Shown here: positions 1 to 9,400 of the stretch, one piece after another
Position numbering within the stretch: position 1 is the first letter of the stretch
How the letters are laid out: every line of letters starts with the position of its first letter
Assembly (NCBI GenBank): GCA_963833955.1
Contig: CAWHZY010000021.1
Span: forward strand, 372,001 to 436,000
Length of the DNA: 64,000 nucleotides
Direction: 5' to 3'
Source: Roseiarcus sp963833955
Lineage (GTDB): Bacteria > Pseudomonadota > Alphaproteobacteria > Rhizobiales > Beijerinckiaceae
The notes under the pieces: model-generated
The model's input: only the letters and a program-made list of their open reading frames with translations
What the model was told of the DNA's origin: nothing
Database searches by the model: none
Position numbers and translations under genes: made by a program

Positions 1-699
1 GAGCACATCCTGCGCCGCGACGGGCATGACGACCTCGACATCCGCCTCGACCCCATCGTGATGACGCGCGGGCAGGTCAGGCGCTACGCGTTGCCCAGGA
101 TCCCGATTAAGGACTCCGACGGCGGCAAGAAGCATTTCGAGGACCGCTTCGGCGAAGGCGCGGTCGAGCTGGATGCTCTCGAGGCGCTACACCCGGGCGA
201 GTTCGCTGCAATCGTCGAGGCGGAGGTCGACTTCTATCGGGACCCGACCCGAGAAGCCAGACGCGAGAACAACGCTCTAGCCGGCGAAGCAGGGCGCCAG
301 CTTCGCGCCGAGCGCGCCGACGTCTACGCCGCGCACGATTCCGAGATCACGGAGATGCGCGAAGCCTTCGAGGCGATGCAGGCCGAGATCGCGGCCGACC
401 AGCGAGCGCTGGCCGCAATCGCTGAGGATGCGGCTCATCGTAGCCGAGCGCATGTCGACGCCATCAACGCCCGCGTTGCCGCCTTCTACCAGCGCGCGGC
501 CGACCTGTGGGCCCGGATAGGGAGAGAGCTCGAAGACAGCGTGCCCGACGCTGACGACTTCGCCTGGGTCGAGCCTGAAGCTCCGGACGAGGAGGAGTCG
601 TTGTTCGACTCGGCGCGCGACTACGTCGAGCAGATCGATTTCTACAAGGCGCACACGGGCCAGCCGACGACCTGGCGCAGGAACGGGGGCGCGCCGTGA
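1..699 (+). CDS. Phage-type hypothetical protein, 5' end outside window
   Basis: The frame is open from base 1, so the N-terminus lies outside the window; the first ATG at 58 is probably internal. The visible part starts with a compact segment (IVMTRGQVRRYALP, then IPIKDSDGG and a WELDALEAL-like ELDALEALHP stretch). This resembles the end of TOPRIM-like replication proteins that I associate with phages, but that is from memory and weak. The rest is a charged, Ala/Glu-rich region likely to form coiled coil, with an acidic tail. It overlaps the next gene by 4 nt (ATGA-type), and three more genes follow in tight overlap, so it belongs to the replication module. Function not assigned. Confidence 0.55.
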   Translation, partial: EHILRRDGHDDLDIRLDPIVMTRGQVRRYALPRIPIKDSDGGKKHFEDRFGEGAVELDALEALHPGEFAAIVEAEVDFYRDPTREARRENNALAGEAGRQLRAERADVYAAHDSEITEMREAFEAMQAEIAADQRALAAIAEDAAHRSRAHVDAINARVAAFYQRAADLWARIGRELEDSVPDADDFAWVEPEAPDEEESLFDSARDYVEQIDFYKAHTGQPTTWRRNGGAP

Positions 700-1010
700 A
701 GCATACAGTCGATTGCCTCGACTTCCGCCCGCTGGCGAAGAACACGCTCGTTGGCTTCGCGCGCATCCGGATCCGTGAGCTTAAGCTCATCATTAATGAC
801 GTGACGCTGCATCAAAAGGGCGCGGTCCGCTGGGCCGGCGTGCCGGCGAAGCCGCAGTTTCGCGACGGCGCCCTGGTCACAGGCGACGACGGGAAACTGG
901 CCTACGTGTCCGTCCTCGAGTTCGAGGACCGCCCGGCGCGCGACGCCTTCTCGGCCGCCCTCTGGCGCGCGGTCGAGGCGGTCACCCTCCTGGCGGAGGC
1001 GAGCCCATGA
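696..1010 (+). CDS. Small phage/plasmid protein of unknown function
   Basis: A 104-residue protein overlapping both neighbours by 4 nt, a spacing typical of compact phage operons. The order F-RPL-KNTLVGF, then IRELKLIINDVTLH and RWAGVPAKPQ, is the pattern of a small SpoVG-like family often found beside phage primases. That family link is from memory. No catalytic motif, signal peptide or membrane segment is visible. Position between the upstream protein and the prim-pol gene suggests a replication-accessory role, perhaps nucleic-acid binding; this is inference. Confidence 0.6.
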   Translation: MKHTVDCLDFRPLAKNTLVGFARIRIRELKLIINDVTLHQKGAVRWAGVPAKPQFRDGALVTGDDGKLAYVSVLEFEDRPARDAFSAALWRAVEAVTLLAEASP

Positions 1011-1780
1011 CCCCGCTCGGTCAGGCCGCCATCGCCCTCGGCGCCAGGGGCCTGCGCGTCTTCCCATGCTGGCCGCGCAAGAAGGAGCCAGCGATCCGCG
1101 ACAACTTGAGGCTCGCGGCCGTCGACGAGACAATTGTCCGCCGGTTCTGGGGCGAGCAAGGCGTCTACAACATCGGCGTCGCCACCGGGCCAGGCTCCGG
1201 CGTCTGGGTGCTCGACATCGACGGCTGGCGCGAGCGCACGCTCTCTCGCCTTGAAGCCGAACACGGGGCGATGCCGCCGACGGTCGAGGCGATCTCTGGC
1301 GCCGGCCGGCATCTCTACTTTCGCTGGCCGGACGGCGCGGAGATCCGCAACAGCCAGGACAGGGTCGATATTCCCGGGCTCGATGTCCGAGGCGACGGCG
1401 GTTATGTCCTCGCCCCGCCATCGGTACACCCCTCCGGGCGGGCCTATTGCTGGAGCGTCGACAGCGCCAGCGCATTCGCCGACGCTCCGCGATGGCTGAT
1501 CGACCTCGCCGCCAAGGACCGCGGCGGCCGGGCGATGAACGCGGCGACCCCGGGAAACTGGCGCAGCTTCGTCAACGAGCCGGTCGAGGGGTCGCATCGG
1601 GGCCACGCCGTCGCCCGCCTCTATGGCCTCCTCGTCCGCAAATACGTCGATCCGGTCGTCGCGCTCGACATCGTGCGCATGTTCAACGAGCTGCGCTCAA
1701 AGCCGCCGCTCGACGACCCTGAAGTCGTGCGCATCGCCAACGCCATTGCCGATCGCGAAGCGGACCGCCGGAGCGCCTGA
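1007..1780 (+). CDS. Bifunctional DNA primase/polymerase (prim-pol domain)
   Basis: A 257-residue protein with an archaeo-eukaryotic primase fold of the prim-pol type. Seen directly: the N-terminal A-L-x-x-G-x-x-V-F-P-C block with a KKEPAI substrate loop, the metal-binding VLDIDG motif near residue 68, GAGRHLYF near residue 98, and a RGDGGYVLAPPS block near residue 125. The C-terminal part (HRGHAVARLYGLLV, about residue 195 on) resembles the PriCT primase C-terminal domain. The protein should make primers or fill DNA at the replication origin of a phage or plasmid. It overlaps its neighbours by 1-4 nt, and the helicase gene follows at once, the usual primase-helicase pair. The reading frame is intact. 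Confidence 0.85.
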   Translation: MTPLGQAAIALGARGLRVFPCWPRKKEPAIRDNLRLAAVDETIVRRFWGEQGVYNIGVATGPGSGVWVLDIDGWRERTLSRLEAEHGAMPPTVEAISGAGRHLYFRWPDGAEIRNSQDRVDIPGLDVRGDGGYVLAPPSVHPSGRAYCWSVDSASAFADAPRWLIDLAAKDRGGRAMNAATPGNWRSFVNEPVEGSHRGHAVARLYGLLVRKYVDPVVALDIVRMFNELRSKPPLDDPEVVRIANAIADREADRRSA

Positions 1781-3326
1781 TGGACAAGAAAACCCCCGGC
1801 ATCGATCGTCTCACAATAATCAGCCGCGGGAACGGTGGGGGCGACAGCCTCAAACGGCCGAACCCGCGATGCTATATCGACACGCCCCGGGATATCCGCC
1901 TCGAGGAGGAGGCTCAGAAGCGCAAAGACCTGCCGTGCGGCGTCACGCTTGACGACTTCCGCGCCTACATGCCCATGCACGCCTACATCTACATGCCGAC
2001 CGGCGAGATGTGGCCGGGCGAGAGCGTCAATTCTCGCCTTCCGCCAATCCGCATTGGCGCGGACGAGGACGGCAAGCCGAAGTTCACCTCCGCCTCCGCT
2101 TGGCTCGACCGGAACAAGCCCGTCGAGCAAATGACTTGGGTGCCAGGCTCGCCGCAGTTGATCGCCGATCGGCTCATCACAGGCGGCGGCTGGATCGAGC
2201 GGCAGGGCGTCACAGTGTTCAACCTGTACCGGGGGCCGACGATCGAACCGCGCGACCCCGACGAGGCGGGCCCGTGGATCGAACACGTCCGCCGCGTCTA
2301 CCCGAACGACGCCGATCGCATCATCAAGTGGCTCGCCCATCGGGCGCAGAGACCGCAGGAGAAGGTCAACCATGCCCTGGTGCTCGGCGGGCCGCCGGGC
2401 ATCGGGAAGGACACGCTGCTCGAACCGGCCAAGCGCGCGGTCGGGCCGTGGAACTTCGCCGAAGTGTCGCCGCAACAGCTGCCCGGGAGGTTCAACGGCT
2501 TCTTAAGAGCGTCATGATGCGCGTCTCCGAGGCGCGCGACCTTGGCGAGGTGAACAGGTACTCGTTTTACGAGCACCTCAAGGCGATCATCGCCGCCCCG
2601 CCTGACGTGCTTCGCGTAGATGAGAAGAACCTGCGCGAATACAATGTTCCGAACCTCTGCGGCGTCATCATCACCACAAACCACAAGACCGACGGCATCT
2701 TTCTGCCAGCCGACGATCGCCGCCACTATGTGGCCTGGTCCGACCTGACCTTGGATGACTTCGAGACCGATTAACTGGGCTAAGGTGTGGAGCTGGTTTG
2801 ATCGCGGCGGCGATCGCAATGTCGCCGCCTATCTCACCTCGCTCGATCTCTCCAGCTTCGACCCGAAAGCGCCGCCGCCCAAGACGCAAGCCTTCTGGGA
2901 CATCGTCGACGCCAGCCGCGCCCCCGAAGACGCCGAGCTGGCCGACGTGATCGACGCGTTTGGCAAGGACAAGGACCCGAACGGCGAACCGGTTGCGCCC
3001 GTCGCCTTCACGTTGGCTAAAGTGCTGGAGATGGCGACCACGCTGGCCCCAAAGGACAACGACGGCAATCCAGAACGAAGCAGCTTCGCGTACTGGCTCG
3101 CCGACCGCAAGAACCGCCGCCAGATCCTCATCGCTTCGAGATGTGTGGCTATTCGCCAGTCCGTAAAGGATACGCCAAGGACGGTCTATGGAAGATCGGC
3201 GGCGCTCGGCAGGTCATCTACGCGCTCGCCACCCGATCGCCGAGTGACCGGCTCGCCGCCGCCGAGGCGGTGAGGGATCGCAAGGGGGAGACAGTCGGCG
3301 ACCTCGACCTTTTCGGCGGCCGGTAG
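1780..3326 (+). pseudogene. Phage primase-helicase (SF3/DUF5906-like), frame-disrupted
   Basis: About 515 codons read through three frames. The first part (1780 to about 2510) has the Walker A motif GGPPGIGKDT near residue 207. A missing base near 2510 shifts to the frame that carries VMMRVSEARDLG, a Walker B-like segment, and the TTNHKTDG sensor. An extra base near 2772 and a missing C near 3127 cause two more shifts; the tail (RFE-MCGYSPVRKGYAKDGLW) ends at 3326. The order and motifs fit superfamily-3-type helicases encoded next to prim-pol in phages and plasmids. The short runs at each break could equally be sequencing indels. As written it would not make a working helicase. Confidence 0.75.
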
Positions 3327-3330
3327 GTCA

Positions 3331-3457
3331 AAGAGGTGAAGTCAGTGGTCTTGAAACCGCAGGGGACAGAGGGGGGAACCGTGTTTCCCCGCAAAAAAGG
3401 CGCACGTCGGCGCGCGCGCGGGGGCATGCGGTTTCAAGACCACTGACTTCACCTCTT
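3331..3457. repeat. Perfect 31-bp inverted repeat with 65-bp loop
   Basis: Bases 3331-3361 and 3427-3457 are exact reverse complements (left arm begins aagaggtgaagtcagtgg, right arm ends cactgacttcacctctt). The loop contains a smaller G/C hairpin (ggggaa/ttcccc) and an alternating GC run (gcgcgcgcgc). It sits 4 bp after the end of the replication module, where phage-like coding stops. No U-tract follows, so a simple terminator is unlikely. It could be a replication or recombination site, transposon-type ends, or an assembly artefact. Confidence 0.85.
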
Positions 3458-3983
3458 CACTGACCACTTGGGCAATTCCACCGCCAGTTATCGCGGCAAC
3501 ACTAAGGCGCTTCGACCGGTCAACGAGGTCCGATTTGAGGCGCGTTGGAAGCTCGGGCAATTGCTGGCCCAGGTGGAGCGGCAGGGGGCCGGCCGCTTGA
3601 ATGCTTCCCGAGCCGCGACACAAGCGCGAAACCCCGTTGTCCCGACCCGAGACAACGGAGGATGTGCGTCGAGCCGGTGACTTCGTTGACGCCGACCGAC
3701 GCGCCGAAGGCCACGACGCGGTCGCACGACGCGACCGCGTCAACCCTCGCCGACATGGGCGTGTCGAGGCTACAGTCCTCCGATGCGCTGGTGCCCGAGC
3801 ACGCGCTCCTAGGCGACAAAGCGCACCGCCAATAAACCACATGCGAGGCGGGTCCTTCCCGAAGGGGCGGATCGCGGGGCGCGCCGCTCCCGGTATACGG
3901 GTCGCTGCAAAAATTTCGACGCGGGGTTGTGGTTGAGCAGCAGATGCCGAGTAATTTATCAGAAGCCCTAGGCGCGCGCTTCA
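3458..3983. other. Gene-poor stretch with decayed phage-like fragments
   Basis: No intact gene. A short plus-strand frame (3468-3680) contains NEVRFEARWKLGQLLAQVERQGAGR, which I think resembles part of a phage protein family with an RAERKLGELL-type helix; it has no continuation. The remainder to 3983 shows only short overlapping frames with no recognisable motif. It is best read as the eroded right side of the phage module. Confidence 0.4.
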
Positions 3984-4044
3984 ACTAAGTTGCAACCTTT
4001 TATTGATTCACTCGCGCTCGTCACCTTTATGGATGGAGGCGAGG

Positions 4045-5194
4045 ATGGGGTCGCGAGAGGTTGCAGTAAAGCGATACGTGGTTCGTCTGAGCGCTGAGGA
4101 GCGCGAGCGCCTTGAGGGCCTGAGAAGGAAAGGCGAGATCCCGGCGACGCGGCTGACGAAGGTCCAGATCTTGCTGAAGGCGGACATTTCGGAAGCGGGG
4201 GAAGGTTGGAGCGACAGCGAGATCGTCAAGGCGTTGGATACGACCGCCTCGATGGTTTACCGGACTCGCAGGCAATTGGTCGAGGAAGGTCTGGACGCGG
4301 TGCTAAGCCGCAAGGCGCGAGAGACGCCGCCTGTGCCGCGGATCTTCGACGGGGAGAAGGAGGCGAAGCTGATCGCCTTGGCGTGCTCCGATCCTCCCGA
4401 GGGTTTCGCGCGCTGGAGCCTGCGGTTGTTGGAGGAGAAGGTCGTGGAGCTGCAGATCGTCGATCGCGCCAGCGACAGCACGATTGGCCGTGTTTTAAAA
4501 AAACATCCTCAAGCCCCATACGAGGAAGTGTTGGGTGATTCCGCCGCAGGCCAACGCCGCCTTCGTCGCGGGAATGGAGGAGGTGCTGGAGGCCTACCGG
4601 CGGCCGCACGATCCCAAGCGCCCGCTGGTCTGTCTCGACGAGACGTCGAAGCAGCTGATTTCCGAGACGCGCGCCCCGATCCCCATGAAGCCGGGGAGCC
4701 CCGCCCGTTGTGACTACGAGTATGAACGCAACGGCGTCGCCAACCTCTTCATGATGTTCGCCCCTCTTGAAGGATGGCGACACGTCAAGGTGACGGACCG
4801 GCACACGGCCATCGATTACGCCCAGGTTTTAAAAGAGATCTCGGACAGTCGCTTCGCCGACGCCGAGCAGATCACGCTCGTGCAGGACAATTTGAACATC
4901 CACGACAAGTCCTCGCTCTACAAGGCCTTCCCAGCGCCAGAGGCTCGACGCCTCGTCCAGCGATTTGAGTGGGTGTACACTCCCAAGCATGGGTCGTGGC
5001 TAGACCTGGCGGAGTCGGAACTCGCGGTCCTCTCCACTCAATGTCTGGATCGTCGCATCCCCGACAAAGCCGCCCTCGAACGCGAAGTCGCCGCCTGGGC
5101 CAATCACCGCAACCAGCATCACGCCAAGGCTGACTGGCGCTTCACAACCGAGACCGCTCGGATCAAGCTCAAGAGCTTAGATCCTGTCCTTTGA
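4045..5194 (+). pseudogene. IS630 family transposase, frameshifted at A7 run
   Basis: The N-terminal half has a helix-turn-helix for end binding (SDSEIVKALDTTASMVYRTRRQL). The C-terminal half, in another frame, has the DDE catalytic core: CLDETSKQL, VQDNLNIH and the WLDLAESEL glutamate. The frames join at seven A residues at 4498-4504. One more A would restore ...VLKK-NILKPH... through to the DDE domain, giving a protein of about 380 residues, normal for the family. The shift needed is +1; a -1 slip at the A run leads to a stop at 4538, so classical -1 programmed frameshifting does not rescue it. ATG 4045 is preferred because ggaggcgagg lies just upstream. Confidence 0.8.
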
Positions 5195-5394
5195 GATGAA
5201 TCGGCCGACTAGACCTGGCGGAGTCGGAACTCGCGGTCCTCTCCACTCAATGTCTGGATCGTCGCATCCCCGACAAAGCCGCCCTCGAACGCGAAGTCGC
5301 CGCCTGGGCCAATCACCGCAACCAGCATCACGCCAAGGCTGACTGGCGCTTCACAACCGAGACCGCTCGGATCAAGCTCAAGAGCTTAGATCCT
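5000..5394 (+). repeat. 186-bp direct duplication of IS630 3' end
   Basis: Bases 5000-5185 and 5209-5394 appear identical, at an offset of 209 bp. The copy covers the end of the transposase gene (the SEL glutamate region to the stop). The 23-bp spacer holds the first copy's stop codon. This suggests an abortive transposition, a one-ended recombination between two copies, or a collapsed or expanded assembly. Confidence 0.85.
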
Positions 5395-5410
5395 ATCTCG
5401 CAAACTTAGG

Positions 5411-5667
5411 ATATCGCCGCCAATAATGAAAGTCTAGGAAAGACGACGAAGCTCCACGAGACCCGGATCGGCGCGGGACCGAAATGGCCCATGAGTTCGC
5501 GATCGAGCGCTGGGATGCAGCGGCAGTCTTCCTGATCACTCGCGTGGTGCTGCCGCAAATGCTCGACATCGGCATCACCTGAAACGCAATTTGCCCCCTG
5601 TCACAACCGCCTGACCGGGGGCCTCTACAATTGGCCTCTGTGGCCTTCAGCTTAAAGCCGTTTCCTT
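5411..5667. other. No convincing gene
   Basis: About 260 bp between the IS630 remnant and the hydrolase gene. The minus-strand frame covering it has no family-like motif, and the plus strand shows only a short peptide (MAHEFAIERWDAAAV). I see no RNA gene or clear terminator. Confidence 0.4.
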
Positions 5668-7306
5668 TCATAGGTCATGCGCGTTGAGCCATTCGCGTAG
5701 ACGGGCGAGGCTTTGCTCGTTCCAGCCCTGCGGCTCGGTCACGGCGATCCAACCGTCGAGATAGTGGGCCGCGGCATAGACATGCCCGACCCCGCGTGGG
5801 GTCATAGTGACCGTCATCATGTCGCAGATCTGTTGGACGAAGGTGACGACCGGCATCCAGCGGATCTTGGGCGACACGTCCGGGCCTCTCGGTTGCTCCA
5901 TCCACGCAGGCTGGCGCCACAGGCTCGTAATCTCGAAGAAAACGATCGGGTCGGAGGGATATTGCAAATAGACCATTCGCATCGGACCCCAACTCGTCTT
6001 GGCCTCATTGAGCGCGTTGCGCTGCGTGGTAAAGCGGAACAGCAACTCGTCGCGAAACCGCGGCAGCCAAACAGGGCTCCCGGTGGCGCGAGCTCGGTCA
6101 CCCTGCGCCAAGTCGCGCTGTCCCAGGGCGGCCCCGCCCAGAGAGCGCCTTGAAAGGGGTCGGCGATTATGTCGAAGAAATCGGCCGACAGGTCGGAGTT
6201 CCGGGCACCGAGGCTGAGCCCGAACAGGTAGAGGCGCGGGCGCCGCTCCTTTGGTAGGCTACGCCAATAACCATACACTGCGCGGAAGACGGCTCGCGCC
6301 GTATCGCTGCCATAGTCCGGCTCGACGAGCAGGGAAAGCCAGCTCGGCAAGTACGAATACTGCACCGAGACTGACGCGCGTCGTCGCGATGCAGGATCTC
6401 GAGCGGCGCCATGCCCGCCGGATCGACCCAGCCGGTGCCCGTCGGCGTCGCGATGACCAGGACGGAGCGGTCGAACGCACCGACGCGCATCAGCTCCGCC
6501 AGCGCCAGGGCTGCGCGCTGATCGGCAGTTTCAGCGGAGTTGAGCCCGACGTAGACCCGCAATGGCTCCATCGCGTCGCTTGCGGTCAGCGCCGAGATTT
6601 CATTCTTGGATGGGGCCGCGACCACGCGCTCGCGTCCCTGCGCGCCGAGGCTCGCCCATGAAATGAGGGATTTGTTGCTGCCGGCCTCCAAGGGATCCAC
6701 GGGTGCCGAAAACTCGGCGGGTAGCAACGCATCGATGCGGCGATAGGAACTATCGAGTCCGTGAAGGGCCGTTCTCAGCAAGAGGCCGCTGCCGATTGAC
6801 CACAACAGCACCGCCGCAATGCCGAAGCCGCCGAGAATCGCGATGCGACGAGGGACGATCTTGGCCAAACGAGCCGAAATGAGCATCGCCAAAGCATTGA
6901 AGAACCCGGCGATGCCGATGAGAAACAGGGCGACCGGGGCGCGCACTATTGCGATGAGGAACGGAATGGTCGTCCCGATAGGCGGCATGCCCATCGCCCG
7001 ACGGATGGCGTTCTGCCAGTCCGTCTCTCGCACGAGCCCATAGCCGACAAGAGCAACGCACAGCAGGATCGATATCCAGCCAAACGTGCGCCGATAGCTG
7101 GTGCCGGCGACGGGCAACTGCAGCCACGACCAGAGCACGCTCGCCCCGGTCCCCAGACCGTAGAGCAAAGCGAAAGCAAGACCGCACTCGGCCCCTCGCA
7201 AAACGCCCGGGCGGGCAATCATGCTTGGCGTCAGCGCTGCAACGAACGCCGCGGCGCCAAGTATCAGCCCGAACGGAGATAGTGCGGCGAACCATTTCAA
7301 GTGCAC
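5668..7306 (-). pseudogene. Membrane alpha/beta-hydrolase (Abhydrolase_9-like), two frameshifts
   Basis: Reads as a protein of about 545 residues. The N-terminal 210 residues have five or so hydrophobic membrane segments (for example the stretch starting MHLKWFAALSPFG). The cytoplasmic or periplasmic catalytic domain follows, with WVDPAGM, a VQYSYLPSWLSLLVEP block, and the nucleophile elbow GLSLGA. One base is missing near 6377 and another in a C run near 6080; the three pieces are contiguous and in the right order. This layout matches the Abhydrolase_9 family with its own N-terminal membrane domain; substrates are unknown. It points away from the following hydrolase gene, sharing a 93-bp divergent region with it. 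Confidence 0.75.
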
Positions 7307-7399
7307 GACGCTTCATAGAGCGACGGCGGAGCGCACGCCACCCGATATGAGCCTTGGACGCCGAGTGAAGGTACCATCATGTGCTGAGGAGTAAGGGCC

Positions 7400-8328
7400 A
7401 TGAGGCTCGTTTCAACCCTCGGGAATCCGGTTCCCGAAGGTGCAATCACCGGGACATTGAAGACCCAAGACGGTGTCCTGTTGCGTCATGCTCGTTGGGC
7501 TGCAGAGCGTCGAAGCAATGGTACTGTCTGCTTGCTTCAGGGGCGCGCCGAATTCATTGAGAAGTATTTCGAGGTCGTGCGTGAGCTGAAAAATCGCGGC
7601 TTCGCCGTGGTCACGTTCGATTGGCGGTGGCAGGGCTTATCGGGGCGGGTGCTTGCGGACCGGCAGAAGGGATACGTGGAGAATTTTCGCCAGTACGATA
7701 CCGATCTGGAGACCGTCATCACGGAAGTCTTGCTGCCATACTGCGCTCGGCCGTTCATCGGTTTGGCGCATTCAATGGGCGGCGCGATTCTGCTGCGCTC
7801 CGCTGTGGGCGGACACCGTCATTTCGATCGCATGATACTTACGGCGCCCATGATAGGACTGCCGTTCATTGGTTCATCAGCATTGGTTCGCGCGGCTTCT
7901 CGCGCGATGCGCGTTTGCGGTCTCGGCACTTCGTACATTCCTGGAGGCCGCAGGACGATTATGGACGCGAGGCCCTTTGCCGGCAACCGACGCACCTCCG
8001 ATCCGGGGCGCTATGCCCGCAACGCCGCAATCCTCGTGGCTGAGCCGGCATTGGGCATGGGCTCACCGACCATCGCCTGGACCGACGCGGCCCTCGAAGC
8101 GATGCACGAGTTCGCTGACACCGGCTATCCGGCGAAGATCCGAGAGCGAACGTTAATCGTGGCTTCCGGCGGGACGAGATTGCAAGCACGGCCGCAAGCC
8201 GGACATTCGCCATCCGGTCGGGAGCGGTCTCCCATATCGTCACTGCTGGCGCCAAGCACGAGCTGTTGATGGAGCAGGACCACTATCGAGCGCAGTTTTG
8301 GTCGGCATTCAATTCGTTTTCCGGTTAA
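7400..8328 (+). pseudogene. Lysophospholipase-type alpha/beta hydrolase, frameshift near 8170
   Basis: The first 256 codons encode a monoacylglycerol lipase/PldB-like hydrolase: TFDWRWQGLSGR oxyanion-side segment, nucleophile elbow GLAHSMGGAI near residue 125, and a lid-like region with GTSYIPGG. After TLIVASG a base is missing near 8170. The other frame then continues RDEIAST ... AGAKHELLMEQ, containing the catalytic Asp and His, and stops at 8328. Restored length is about 310 residues, normal for the family. It would hydrolyse lysophospholipids or monoacylglycerols. The ATG at 7400 follows aggagtaagggcc, a good ribosome site. Confidence 0.8.
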
Positions 8329-9400
8329 TCGGTCTACCAGGCGCTGATTTCGGCAGCCGCAAACGCCGAGCGGAAGGCGCAGTTCAGCTGGCAGGCGCGC
8401 TGATTAGCCAAGCGTCGAGGAGAACTGTTGTTACGCTGATATCATCTTGCACTGGTAATATATGTATAATGTAGTTAAGTTTAAGGCCTTGAGTCGCTCG
8501 ACACCCCACGGCATAGGCGATGAACCTGCCCGGCTGCGGGCGGTCCTTGGGCTTACGTGCCGACGCTTTCCGGCGAGCGGCACTGCTCGCGCAAGGGTGC
8601 GAGGACGCTGCGTAGCGCGCGGTTTCTCTCGCCCCAAGACGCGTGGCGGACGCCAGACCGTGCTTTTTTCGATTTGCCATACGGAGTGTCAGCCGTAGTT
8701 AGTCATCTCCATTTCTGGGATGCAACTCTTCAGTTCACGATTTGTTGAAATGTATTTTTCGCAAGAGACCTGTGGCGCCGACGGCACACTCCGGGACAAT
8801 CGTGTTCTGTCCACGGCATATTCAAGAACAAACTGTGGCCTTTCGTGACGGACATATTAACTTCGCTAAGTATTGCAGAATTTCGATGGAGTTAGCACAG
8901 TGCTTCCATCGCCGCACACCCTTAGTGAGGGTTCTCGTGCTTCGATGCGAGCCGAGCAAGGGCGTTTGTTTGCCTTAAACCGGCCCATGAGAAGAGTGGT
9001 GCGGAACCGCCCGCACTTCGCCATATTTGGCAACCTTCGATGCACTTCCGACTTGGCTGGGCGTTTTTTTCCTTGGGGGTTTGTTTACGTTGTAAATTGC
9101 GGATCGCAGCCCGTATTGCTCTTCTCGTCATCATTCTGCGGGGAAGGGAGCTCCTTGTCCCTTGCTGCAAGTGAGGCTGTGGGGATGCCGATTGCGTGCG
9201 TGCATTCTAAGCGCCCAGGGCCGGCCGACCGCCGTCAGCGGCGGCAGTATTGGCCCTGCGCTCATGGTTGCGATGGCGCCTCCTCGCCTCCGCCGGTCTG
9301 GCCTGCGCTCTCGGCGCCGCGACCTGGCCGAGCGCGTGCGGGCTGCTCGACCCGAACGGCGGCCCGTTGCCTCAGCCTGATCCTGCTCTCGACCGGCGCA
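8329..9400. other. Long region without a convincing gene
   Basis: Roughly 1 kb between the hydrolase and the autotransporter. A plus-strand frame is open from 8873 into the autotransporter, but its first 170 codons have no secondary-structure-like or family-like signal. A segment near 9250-9350 in another frame (LLASAGLACALGAATWP) looks like a signal sequence, so the autotransporter's true N-terminus may be hidden by a frameshift. The AT-rich patch at 8435-8490 (gtaatatatgtataatg) could hold a promoter. No tRNA or CRISPR seen. Confidence 0.4.

Larger units (their letters stand above)
3984..5410 (+). mobile_element. IS630-type insertion sequence, damaged
   Basis: Contains one broken IS630-family transposase gene. 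The candidate ends are ctaagttgc at 3985-3993 and gcaaacttag at 5400-5409, which pair as an imperfect inverted repeat. The 3' end of the element is duplicated (5000-5185 repeated at 5209-5394), so the right boundary lies after the second copy. No clear TA duplication could be proved. Boundaries are tentative. Confidence 0.6.

Noticed and set aside
1007..3326. Prim-pol and helicase as a defence system
   Set aside because: Gene order and tight overlaps fit a phage/plasmid replication module; no nuclease or sensor partner is seen.
3331..3457. Rho-independent terminator
   Set aside because: The arms are far longer than a terminator stem, the loop is 65 bp, and no T-run follows on either strand.
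5393..5671. 92-codon minus-strand frame before the hydrolase
   Set aside because: No recognisable motif and biased composition; overlaps the IS630 end.
8873..9400. 170-residue N-terminal extension of the autotransporter
   Set aside because: The open frame here lacks protein-like character and a signal-like segment lies in another frame; probably not translated as shown.
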